Assembly: GCA_030706265.1 (NCBI GenBank)
Contig: JAUZOX010000194.1
Span: 1 to 5,724 of the forward strand
From: Bacteroidota bacterium
GTDB taxonomy: Bacteria; Bacteroidota; Bacteroidia; Bacteroidales; Cfx3-03
DNA length: 5,724 bases
Direction of reading: 5' to 3'
The position numbers were made by a program, and so were the translations under genes. Every line of letters starts with the position of its first letter. Within the stretch, counting starts at the first letter, position 1. Below are positions 1-4,908 of the stretch, piece after piece. The notes beneath the pieces are model-generated. The model saw nothing but the letters and a program-made list of their open reading frames with translations. It did not search any database and was not told the origin of the DNA.

Positions 1-71
1 ACAAGTTTCATGGATGATTTACAGGATACCAGTAAAACCAATAATGTAATCATCAGGCTAATAATACGCAT
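1..71 (-). CDS. N-terminus of a putative lipoprotein (partial, runs off window)
   Basis: Reading the minus strand from an ATG at 71-69 gives 23 codons before the window edge, starting MRIISLMITLLVLLVSC and continuing KSSMKL. This is a textbook bacterial lipoprotein signal peptide: one basic residue (R2), a hydrophobic core (residues 3-15), and a lipobox L14-V15-S16-C17 where C17 would be lipidated after signal peptidase II cleavage. The following Lys-Ser-Ser fits a short flexible linker to an exported domain. The mature protein is outside the window, so no function can be given. The gene is divergent from the repressor-protease operon across a 433-base gap, so shared regulation is possible but unproven. 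No Shine-Dalgarno sequence precedes the ATG, as usual in Bacteroidota. The lipobox supports the call; the short visible length limits certainty. Confidence 0.62.
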   Translation of the reverse strand, partial: MRIISLMITLLVLLVSCKSSMKL

Positions 72-104
72 AACAAATCATTTATAAGGACAGGGATAAA
101 AGTA

Positions 105-117
105 CGATATAATATCG
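105..117. repeat. 13-bp palindrome upstream of the lipoprotein gene
   Basis: The sequence CGATAT-A-ATATCG is a perfect palindrome with a single central base, 34 bases upstream of the lipoprotein start codon. It overlaps a TACGA pentamer at 103-107, the same half-site found in the repressor operators, but no TCGTA partner lies at the right spacing. It could be a regulator site for the lipoprotein gene. In AT-rich DNA a 13-bp palindrome can also arise by chance. Confidence 0.3.
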
Positions 118-145
118 ATTCCTTTTGAATTTTGCTCCCCGATCT

Positions 146-201
146 TTTAAATTGGCATTTCTAAGAAACCGAGATGTTTGAAACACCAATGCCAATTGAA
201 A
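146..201. repeat. Inverted repeat with 14-base arms
   Basis: The left arm TTTAAATTGGCATT (146-159) and right arm AATGCCAATTGAAA (188-201) are complementary at 13 of 14 positions, the mismatch being 149/198, with a 28-base loop. Either strand could form a stem-loop. There is no T-tract directly after either arm, so it is not a standard intrinsic terminator. It sits between divergent genes, 75 bases from the lipoprotein start and about 300 bases from the repressor start, and could be a regulator-binding dyad or a leader structure of the lipoprotein transcript. Its role is unknown. Confidence 0.55.
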
Positions 202-241
202 CCTTACCTGCAGTTTCATCCGGAAATAAATTGATTAAATA

Positions 242-313
242 GGTCGTATGGAACTCGCATGGATGATTTTTATACGGTTATTATTTTATGAATTGGTCGT
301 ATAGAACTCGCAT
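242..313 (+). repeat. Direct repeat pair, 19-bp units
   Basis: GGTCGTATGGAACTCGCAT (242-260) recurs as GGTCGTATAGAACTCGCAT (295-313) with one mismatch, 53 bases apart start to start. Weaker similarity extends on both sides: ATTAAATA against ATGAATT before the units, and GGATG against AAATG after them. Each unit holds a TCGTA pentamer, the half-site of the downstream operators, followed by a related TCGCA 11 bases later. The repeats could be tandem binding sites, or remains of a local duplication or interspersed repeat. Confidence 0.6.
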
Positions 314-315
314 AA

Positions 316-363
316 ATGCTCGGTTCATCCCTGTTTGTGATTTTCAAACATGCTCGTTTCATC
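316..363 (+). repeat. Direct repeat pair, 14-bp units
   Basis: ATGCTCGGTTCATC (316-329) recurs as ATGCTCGTTTCATC (350-363) with one mismatch, 34 bases apart. It begins three bases after the second copy of the 19-bp repeat, so 242-363 is one repeat cluster. A small hairpin (332-350) lies between the two copies. Short identical words such as TTTCATC also occur at 214-220. The function is unknown. Confidence 0.5.
332..350. repeat. Small hairpin between the 14-bp direct repeats
   Basis: TGTTTG (332-337) and CAAACA (345-350) are perfectly complementary around a 7-base loop, TGATTTT. The six-pair stem is AT-rich and weak, and no U-tract follows, so it is not a terminator. It is recorded because it lies exactly between the two 14-bp direct repeats and may be part of the same element. 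Confidence 0.35.
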
Positions 364-429
364 TGACCGACTTAACACAAATTGTTTGGGATGAAAGAGA
401 TATCGCTCACGGAGAAAAAATTAACAACT

Positions 430-448
430 ATTACGAAATTTTCGTAAT
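430..448. promoter_or_regulatory. Probable BlaI-type operator O1 (upstream dyad)
   Basis: ATTACGAAATTTTCGTAAT is a perfect palindrome with 9-base arms around one central base. Its core TACGA-N5-TCGTA (432-446) recurs at 467-481 with the same half-sites and spacing; the dyad centres are 35 bases apart. It lies just upstream of the predicted -33 element at 456-458. BlaI/MecI repressors bind short dyads as dimers, often two per promoter, and regulate their own operon. The assignment to the adjacent repressor is inferred from position, symmetry and repetition; the half-site TACGA differs from the TACA type known from Gram-positive relatives. Confidence 0.72.
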
Positions 449-455
449 ACACCTC

Positions 456-487
456 TTGACTTTATCTACGAATATGTCGTAATATTG
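456..487 (+). promoter_or_regulatory. Promoter of the repressor-protease operon
   Basis: A TTG -33 element (456-458, within CTTGAC) lies 21 bases before TAATATTG (480-487), which matches five of the six fixed positions of the Bacteroidota -7 consensus TAnnTTTG. Transcription would start near 491-494, leaving a leader of only about 11-14 bases before the ATG at 505, with no Shine-Dalgarno sequence. The second dyad (467-481) fills the spacer and touches the -7 box, so bound repressor would block RNA polymerase. That agreement between promoter and operator geometry is the main support. Confidence 0.6.
467..481. promoter_or_regulatory. Probable BlaI-type operator O2 (core-promoter dyad)
   Basis: TACGAATATGTCGTA has the same TACGA-N5-TCGTA architecture as the upstream dyad core at 432-446, with perfect 5-base arms and a different central pentamer. 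Half-sites that are conserved while the spacer differs are what a dimeric repressor site should show. It ends 23 bases before the repressor start codon and lies between the -33 and -7 elements, so occupancy should give autorepression. Confidence 0.7.
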
Positions 488-504
488 CGATAAAATAGTA
501 TCAA

Positions 505-879
505 ATGAAAAAACTGACAGCGCAGGAAGAAGAAGCAATGTTAATCATCTGGAAAACAGGAGAAGGCTGTGTGAAAGATTACCTGGACAACTACCCCGAG
601 CCACGTCCACCCTACACAACGCTGGCTTCGGTTATCAAAAACATTGAGAAAAAGAATTTTATTACTTCACGCAAGATCGGAAATGTTTATCTCTACCAAC
701 CCCGGATCATGCAGGAAGAATATCAGCAGGCAATGATGTCGGGAGTGGTCAAGGATTATTTCCGAAATTCATATAAGGAACTGGTGACTTTCTTTGCAAA
801 GGAACAGAAGATTTCTTCCGAAGAATTAAAGGATATAATCAAATTGATTGAAAATAAATCCAATACGTCAAAGCCATGA
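505..879 (+). CDS. BlaI/MecI/CopY-family transcriptional repressor
   Basis: This 124-residue cytoplasmic protein is a winged-helix DNA-binding repressor of the penicillinase-repressor family, whose members are usually 120-130 residues long. Family marks are the opening LTAQEEEAMLIIW (residues 4-16), the V23-K24-D25 segment, PEPRPPYTTL (31-40) leading into the recognition helix (about 38-50), then KKNFI (49-53) and the wing ending VYLYQP (61-66). The C-terminal half (about 69-116) is helical and would dimerise. L93-V94-T95-F96-F97 aligns by eye with the region where staphylococcal BlaI and MecI are cut, so F96-F97 is a possible cleavage-equivalent position (inference). The start follows the operator-promoter block closely, and the TGA stop overlaps the protease ATG (ATGA, 876-879), giving translational coupling. 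Two matching dyads upstream suggest autorepression. The partner lacks a penicillin-binding domain, so naming the gene blaI or mecI would imply an unsupported role. Confidence 0.93.
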   Translation: MKKLTAQEEEAMLIIWKTGEGCVKDYLDNYPEPRPPYTTLASVIKNIEKKNFITSRKIGNVYLYQPRIMQEEYQQAMMSGVVKDYFRNSYKELVTFFAKEQKISSEELKDIIKLIENKSNTSKP

Positions 880-2669
880 ATCCACTTTTCGTTTATCTGT
901 TGAAAGCATCCGTCACGGTCTTTATCCTTTGGGCCTTTTATTCGCTTTGTCTGCGCCGGATGACTTTTCACAGGCTGAACCGCTATTTCTTTTTGGCAGG
1001 CATCCTGGTCTCCCTGATATGGCCTGCATTGCCACTGACCGAATGGTTCAGCAAAGCCCCCTCGGTCAATCAGGTTGTGGTATATATTCCGGTTTCAGCG
1101 TTGATGTTGCAACTTAAACCTGCCACGCCAACCTTTGGAATTGAAACGGCAATCCGCATTATCTATTTTGCAGGGGTCTTGTATATGCTAACAAGGCTGA
1201 CTATTCAAATCATTTCATTGCGGGTTATTTTTAAACAATCGGAGATCAGGGTGATTAATGGGGTAAAGGTACGGGTTGTAAGTGAAAAGGTTAATCCCTT
1301 CTCTTTCTTCGGATATATCTTTCTCAACCCTGCCAATCACACTCCTGTTGAGCTAACCGCAATCATACTGCACGAAAAAATCCACGAAACCAAGTTCCAT
1401 TCCATCGATATCTTACTCTCTGAGCTTTTCAGGATACTGCTCTGGTTCAATCCATTTACCTGGTTGTTCTGCAGGGGTGTAAAAGAAAATATTGAGTTTG
1501 AAGTTGACCGGATATTGCTCTATCAAGGCATTGATTGCAAGGAATATCAATACAACCTCCTGAAGTTATCCTCCTGTAAAAATCAAATTGTTATAACCAA
1601 TCATTTTAACTTGTCCAATCTAAAAACCAGAATCATCATGATGAACAAAAATCAATCTTCGAAATACGGCATCGCAGCCTATGTGCTTGTAATCCCGTTA
1701 ATCTTATTGTGCATGGTTTTCAGCTATGCCTTCGCACAGAACAAACCAATTGCAGACACGCTTAAAACATTTACCCTTGTTCAGCAAAAGCCGGAAAAGG
1801 AATTAGACAAATCACTGGAAAAGGCATTGATATTATTAGACGGAAAAGTGGTGAAATATGAGGATGTAAAAGCTGAAAACATATACAGCATGAGTATTCT
1901 CAAGGGAAAAGAGGCAACAGCCATTTATGGCAAAAGAGGGAAGAACGGAGTGGTGCTGATTACCTCGAAGCAAAATGAACCGGAAAAGAAAACCGTGATC
2001 ACTTACCGGATTACAGACAGTACCGGCAACAAAAATGCGAAACCGGTCATCATCATTGACGGCAAAGAGGTCAGCGAAAAGGAACTGAAAGATTTGAGTC
2101 CGGACGCGATTGAGAATATTGAAGTTTATAAAGACGGGATGTCGACTGCCGGGTATGGTGACAAGGGGAAAAACGGAGTAGTGAAAATCACCGTGAAGAA
2201 AAACATTTCAACGGGTCATGGTGAAGGATCCAATTTCTCTTATTCAACAAGTTCTTCAAGTACTGGAAATGGGAAAACCTTTACTGTTGTTGCCGACCAG
2301 AATGGTAAAAATAAAGGCGAGGGATCATCGACGGTTACGCTATCAGCTAATGGGGATAAAACAGTTACTGAAAAAACGTATGTAATAACGGATGATTCGG
2401 GTGAGGGTCATGAAAAACAATATGTAATCAGATCAACCCATGGTGCCAATGGTGAAAAGGGAACTGTAAATTCTTCAGAATCTACTTTTAAATTTCCGGA
2501 AGGCACCTTGATGATTGTGGATGGCAAGGAAGTTAGCCAGGAGGGAATCGCGAAGATAAATCCCCAGGACATTTCAACGGTAAGTGTGCTGAAAGGCAAA
2601 ATGGCCACAGAACAGTATGGTGAAAAGGGTGCAAAAGGAGTTATCGTGATCACGACCAAGAAAAAATAA
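876..2669 (+). CDS. BlaR1-like M56 membrane metallopeptidase with three periplasmic TonB-plug-like repeats
   Basis: This 597-residue inner-membrane protein is the presumed sensor-protease partner of the upstream repressor. Predicted membrane segments lie near residues 4-25, 36-54, 89-115 and 264-288, the BlaR1 arrangement. The zinc protease domain is in the long cytoplasmic loop between segments 3 and 4, with H166-E167-K168-I169-H170 as HExxH. E207 and D211, after the WFNPF segment at 190-194, match the family's downstream Glu/Asp motif; E207 is the likely third ligand. The roughly 310-residue C-terminus should be periplasmic. Instead of a penicillin-binding domain it has three related units (about 316-366, 389-442, 543-597) of the form DGK-V, then I-x-x-hydrophobic-x-V-x-K-(D/G), then YG-x-(K/R)-G-x-(K/N)G-V-x-I-T-x-K. 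This resembles the SusC-type plug signature YGSRGANGVILITTK. A Ser/Thr/Gly-rich stretch (443-540) separates units 2 and 3. The ATG overlaps the repressor stop by four bases. The ligand and protease target are inferred only by analogy. Confidence 0.92.
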   Translation: MNPLFVYLLKASVTVFILWAFYSLCLRRMTFHRLNRYFFLAGILVSLIWPALPLTEWFSKAPSVNQVVVYIPVSALMLQLKPATPTFGIETAIRIIYFAGVLYMLTRLTIQIISLRVIFKQSEIRVINGVKVRVVSEKVNPFSFFGYIFLNPANHTPVELTAIILHEKIHETKFHSIDILLSELFRILLWFNPFTWLFCRGVKENIEFEVDRILLYQGIDCKEYQYNLLKLSSCKNQIVITNHFNLSNLKTRIIMMNKNQSSKYGIAAYVLVIPLILLCMVFSYAFAQNKPIADTLKTFTLVQQKPEKELDKSLEKALILLDGKVVKYEDVKAENIYSMSILKGKEATAIYGKRGKNGVVLITSKQNEPEKKTVITYRITDSTGNKNAKPVIIIDGKEVSEKELKDLSPDAIENIEVYKDGMSTAGYGDKGKNGVVKITVKKNISTGHGEGSNFSYSTSSSSTGNGKTFTVVADQNGKNKGEGSSTVTLSANGDKTVTEKTYVITDDSGEGHEKQYVIRSTHGANGEKGTVNSSESTFKFPEGTLMIVDGKEVSQEGIAKINPQDISTVSVLKGKMATEQYGEKGAKGVIVITTKKK

Positions 2670-2722
2670 CAGGAAAGATATTCGTTTTTAGTTTAATTCA
2701 ATTTGCGCCTGGTGTAAAAACA

Positions 2723-2750
2723 AAAAAGCTGCCCTTTTGAGCAGCTTTTT
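2723..2750. terminator. Bidirectional intrinsic terminator
   Basis: AAAAAGCTGC (2723-2732) and GCAGCTTTTT (2741-2750) are perfectly complementary around an 8-base loop. Read on the plus strand, the AGCTGC/GCAGCT stem is followed by TTTTT and can end the repressor-protease transcript 54 bases after its stop. Read on the minus strand, the stem is followed by TTTTTTGTTTTT and can end the NYN-gene transcript 18 bases after its stop. Its position between two convergent genes and symmetric A and T tracts make a shared terminator very likely. Confidence 0.9.
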
Positions 2751-2767
2751 ATGTTTAATTTTCTTCT

Positions 2768-3466
2768 TTAGTATCTGTTACCTGCAGTACCCGGTTCAAA
2801 TGGTGGCTGATTGGGTTTAGGGCAGGTTGAACGCAACCCGTCGATGTGTTCGAATAAGGTATCGTCAATAGGATTCCACATTGGATCCAGGACAAAATCG
2901 ATCCCTTCACGACGGGCTAATTTGGAGGCAGAAACGAAATCTGCATCACCTGAAATAAGAACAATTTGTTGCACCTGTTTTTTAAAAGCCAGTGCAGCAA
3001 CATCGAGTCCGATCTTGATATCCAACCCTTTTTGATGCAGTTCATAAAACACATCATTTTCCGTTACATCATTGATTGACATTCTGCCGTTTAGCAATTC
3101 TTTGGTAACGGTTGGTTTGATGAGCCAACTTCCGGTATCACGTAAAGAACCCATTCTAAGGGCTACTTTGCGTTTTTTCTTTAATTCTTCGAATAATTCC
3201 AGGCGGAATTTAGCTTGATCGGTTGCTTCAAAATTTATTACCTGACCGGTGATAGGATGGTGTACCCTTTTAGAGATCGGGTAGCAGTCATAATAAAAAA
3301 TTCTGAATAGGAAGTTGTCGTTGCCAACATGTTTTAAGGCAACAGTGTAAAGATTCTTCGCTACTTCTGCAGCGGTATGGTCTTTCGAGTTTGGAAACAC
3401 TTTGTAGTATCTCTTCAGGAAAAAGCCACCATCAATAAGGACAGCAACTGAAATGGGCAGACTCAT
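2768..3466 (-). CDS. NYN-domain (LabA/DUF88-like, PIN-fold) putative ribonuclease
   Basis: This 232-residue protein appears cytoplasmic: there is no signal peptide or membrane segment. NYN domains adopt a PIN-like fold with clustered acidic residues that bind metal, and characterised members act on RNA. The visible marks come in family order: strand 1 with VAVLIDGGFF (8-16, D12 acidic), FYYDCYP (57-63, D60), KGLDIKIGLD (146-155, D149 and D155), and VLISGDADF (169-177, D174 and D176), followed by the helix SKLARREGI. The conserved acidic set seems complete, so the nuclease fold is probably active. The segment at 92-145 is less recognisable and may set substrate choice; the Pro-rich tail (216-227) looks disordered. 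The ATG at 3466-3464 has no Shine-Dalgarno sequence. The gene has its own consensus promoter and a structured leader, and converges on the protease gene at a shared terminator. The RNA substrate is unknown. Confidence 0.9.
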   Translation of the reverse strand: MSLPISVAVLIDGGFFLKRYYKVFPNSKDHTAAEVAKNLYTVALKHVGNDNFLFRIFYYDCYPISKRVHHPITGQVINFEATDQAKFRLELFEELKKKRKVALRMGSLRDTGSWLIKPTVTKELLNGRMSINDVTENDVFYELHQKGLDIKIGLDVAALAFKKQVQQIVLISGDADFVSASKLARREGIDFVLDPMWNPIDDTLFEHIDGLRSTCPKPNQPPFEPGTAGNRY

Positions 3467-3502
3467 AGTGTTTGGTAATTTAAGGGTGTATTTAAAACAA
3501 TT

Positions 3503-3567
3503 GCTCTTGGGTCGGCATCCTCGCTATAATTTCGAAAAAACGAATTAAGAATGCGGAAACCAAGAGC
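3503..3567 (-). ncRNA. Extended hairpin in the leader of the NYN gene (structured 5' UTR or small RNA)
   Basis: A 65-base segment folds back along its whole length. The outer stem is GCTCTTGG (3503-3510) with CCAAGAGC (3560-3567), 8 of 8 pairs. After a small internal loop, TCGGCAT (3512-3518) pairs with ATGCGGA (3551-3557) at 6 of 7. After an asymmetric loop (3519-3526 against 3548-3550), 3527-3534 pairs with 3541-3547, 7 pairs with one bulged base, closing on a six-base A-run (U-run on the minus strand). The minus-strand promoter at 3589-3620 would place this hairpin about 17 bases after the transcription start and about 37 bases before the NYN start codon. It may be a cis-acting leader, for example a self-regulation target of the nuclease, or a separate small RNA. 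I do not recognise the family, and the opposite strand could fold too. Confidence 0.55.
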
Positions 3568-3588
3568 GCTTTGTTTTTTTGTATTTAA

Positions 3589-3620
3589 CAAAAATAAGTG
3601 ATTGTACAAATAAAAGCAAA
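3589..3620 (-). promoter_or_regulatory. Promoter of the NYN-domain gene
   Basis: On the minus strand, TTTG (3620-3617) is followed after exactly 20 bases by TATTTTTG (3596-3589), a full match to the Bacteroidota -7 consensus TAnnTTTG, with the -33 element at the usual distance. Transcription should start near 3583-3586, giving a leader of about 118 bases that contains the extended hairpin. The region is strongly AT-rich, which makes chance matches likelier, but the exact spacing and the location between the lysA stop and the NYN start support it. Confidence 0.68.
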
Positions 3621-3703
3621 TTTATTTGTGATTATTTTTAAAAAATACCAAAAAGCTGAATAATAGCAATTTAATACTTAAACCAAGACCCTATTTAGAC
3701 TAA

Positions 3704-4903
3704 TTATTGCTCCGTGACAAGTGGTGTGGACGGTATTTTCTCCCCCATTGTATCTGAATAATACGATTTTACCTTCGTGCGCAAATTATATTGCGAAGAC
3801 ATTACTTCTCCATAAGCTCCTGCCGAATGAATTGCAACTAAATCACCCCTTTGCGAAAGCGGAAGAGGAATGTCGGTTCCAAAACAATCAGACGATTCAC
3901 AGATGGGACCCACCACATCATATTTCTGATCTGAAGCAGACATTGTCCTGGAAACGTTTTGAATTTGATGGTGGGCCTGATACAGGGCGGGCCTGATGAG
4001 CTCGGTCATCCCTGCATCCAGGATCAGGAAATTCCGGTCAGAGCTTTTTTTGGTGTAGAGCACTTTTGAGATAAGCGCGCCACTGTTGGCCACCAATGAA
4101 CGGCCCAATTCAAAATGTACGGCCTGCCCCGGCCTTACTTCAAGCGACCGATGAAAGATATCAAAGTATTGGGCAAAAGGTGGAATAGGATTTGAGAAGG
4201 GATCTTCGTAGTCAACGCCCAAACCTCCACCCACATTTATAAATTGTGGCGTAAATCCATTTCCCGAAAAGTAAGTCGCCTGTATGTGGTTGATTGCTTT
4301 ACAAAGTTTACTGAAAACATTCAGGTCGGTAATCTGGCTTCCTACATGAAAATGCAAGCCGACAAACGTAACTGCAGGTAGTTTTTTGATCTCTGCCATT
4401 ACTTCAGCCAGATCGCCCTCCGCAATTCCAAACTTGCTGATGTTGATCCCGGTGGTGATGTAATGATGGGTATGGGCATCGACATTAGGATTGATCCGAA
4501 GCGCCACCCTTGCCGTCTTTCCCATCGAAAGGGCAATCTCATTGATTACCTGTAATTCCTGCAAAGACTCACAGTTGAAACAGAAAATATCTTTTTCGAG
4601 GGCAATCCTGATCTCGTCATCGCTTTTCCCTACGCCTGCCAAAACGACTGAAGAAGGGTTAAATCCGGAAGCAACAGCAGTCAGCACTTCGTTGCCACTT
4701 ACACAATCTGCTCCAAATCCATAACTATGAACCTCAGAGAGTATTCGCTCATTGGCGTTGGCCTTAAGCGCATAATGCACGATAAAACCATATTTTGCAG
4801 CTTCCGCTTGCGCAGCAGACAGGGTTTTACGAAGAAGATCAATATCATAAAAGTAGAAGGGCGTTTTCTTTCTTTTTAGATTTTTGGTTTCCAGTCCTTG
4901 CAT
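3704..4903 (-). CDS. lysA: Diaminopimelate decarboxylase
   Basis: This enzyme decarboxylates meso-2,6-diaminopimelate to L-lysine, the last step of lysine synthesis, in the cytoplasm with pyridoxal phosphate (PLP). At 399 residues it is near the usual length of about 390-420. It is a fold-type III PLP enzyme: an N-terminal TIM-barrel domain with HYALKAN (43-49, K47 the Schiff-base lysine), LRINPN (135-140), LHFHVGSQ (183-190) and the phosphate-binding loop NVGGGLGVDY (223-232), then a beta domain with ELGRSLVANSG (265-275), the catalytic CESSD (335-339) and GAYGEVMSSQYN (362-373). The EPGR motif reads ELGR here (L266); the same form is familiar from Bacteroidota LysA and is probably harmless. 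The ATG lies five bases after the aspartate kinase stop, so the two genes are almost surely co-transcribed and translationally coupled. No clear terminator follows the stop at 3704. Confidence 0.96.
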   Translation of the reverse strand: MQGLETKNLKRKKTPFYFYDIDLLRKTLSAAQAEAAKYGFIVHYALKANANERILSEVHSYGFGADCVSGNEVLTAVASGFNPSSVVLAGVGKSDDEIRIALEKDIFCFNCESLQELQVINEIALSMGKTARVALRINPNVDAHTHHYITTGINISKFGIAEGDLAEVMAEIKKLPAVTFVGLHFHVGSQITDLNVFSKLCKAINHIQATYFSGNGFTPQFINVGGGLGVDYEDPFSNPIPPFAQYFDIFHRSLEVRPGQAVHFELGRSLVANSGALISKVLYTKKSSDRNFLILDAGMTELIRPALYQAHHQIQNVSRTMSASDQKYDVVGPICESSDCFGTDIPLPLSQRGDLVAIHSAGAYGEVMSSQYNLRTKVKSYYSDTMGEKIPSTPLVTEQ

Positions 4904-4908
4904 TTTAC

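Larger units (their letters stand above)
72..504. other. Divergent intergenic region, no convincing gene
   Basis: This 433-base gap separates the minus-strand lipoprotein start from the plus-strand repressor start. I see no credible coding region in it. An open frame at 288-482 has no recognisable domain and its stop lies in the promoter. The gap holds an odd-centred palindrome (105-117), an inverted repeat (146-201), two direct-repeat pairs (242-260/295-313 and 316-329/350-363), a small hairpin (332-350), and the operator-promoter block of the repressor operon (430-490). I found no clear promoter for the lipoprotein; the best -7-like octamer on the minus strand (97-104, TACTTTTA) has no -33 partner at the expected distance. 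Confidence 0.7.

Noticed and set aside
242..363. CRISPR-like array
   Set aside because: There are only two copies of each of two different short units, spacings are unequal, and no cas genes are present.
288..482. Open frame of 64 codons on the plus strand upstream of the repressor
   Set aside because: It has no recognisable domain, signal peptide or ribosome-binding context. It runs across the direct repeats and both operators, and its stop lies in the -7 box of the repressor promoter. A chance frame is far likelier.
848..1117. 89-codon plus-strand frame overlapping the start of the protease gene
   Set aside because: It is out of frame within a clear M56 protein with membrane segments; a shadow frame.
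2408..2659. 83-codon minus-strand frame inside the protease gene
   Set aside because: It is antisense to the third plug-like repeat, whose protein pattern is strong; the antisense frame has no family features.
505..2669. Interpretation as a beta-lactam resistance regulator pair (blaI-blaR1 or mecI-mecR1)
   Set aside because: The protease has no penicillin-binding sensor domain and no beta-lactamase gene is visible, so only family-level similarity to the bla/mec system is supported.
3503..3580. Long hairpin as the intrinsic terminator of lysA
   Set aside because: In the lysA reading direction the stem is followed by AATTGTTTTAAA rather than an immediate U-run, and it lies beyond the NYN promoter, about 137 bases after the lysA stop. 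On the plus strand a T-run does follow, seven bases later, but no plus-strand gene ends there.
3721..3996. Plus-strand frame of 91 codons antisense to lysA
   Set aside because: It lies wholly inside the conserved C-terminal part of LysA; the same applies to antisense frames at 4491-4724 and 5183-5473 and to 2811-3035 inside the NYN gene.
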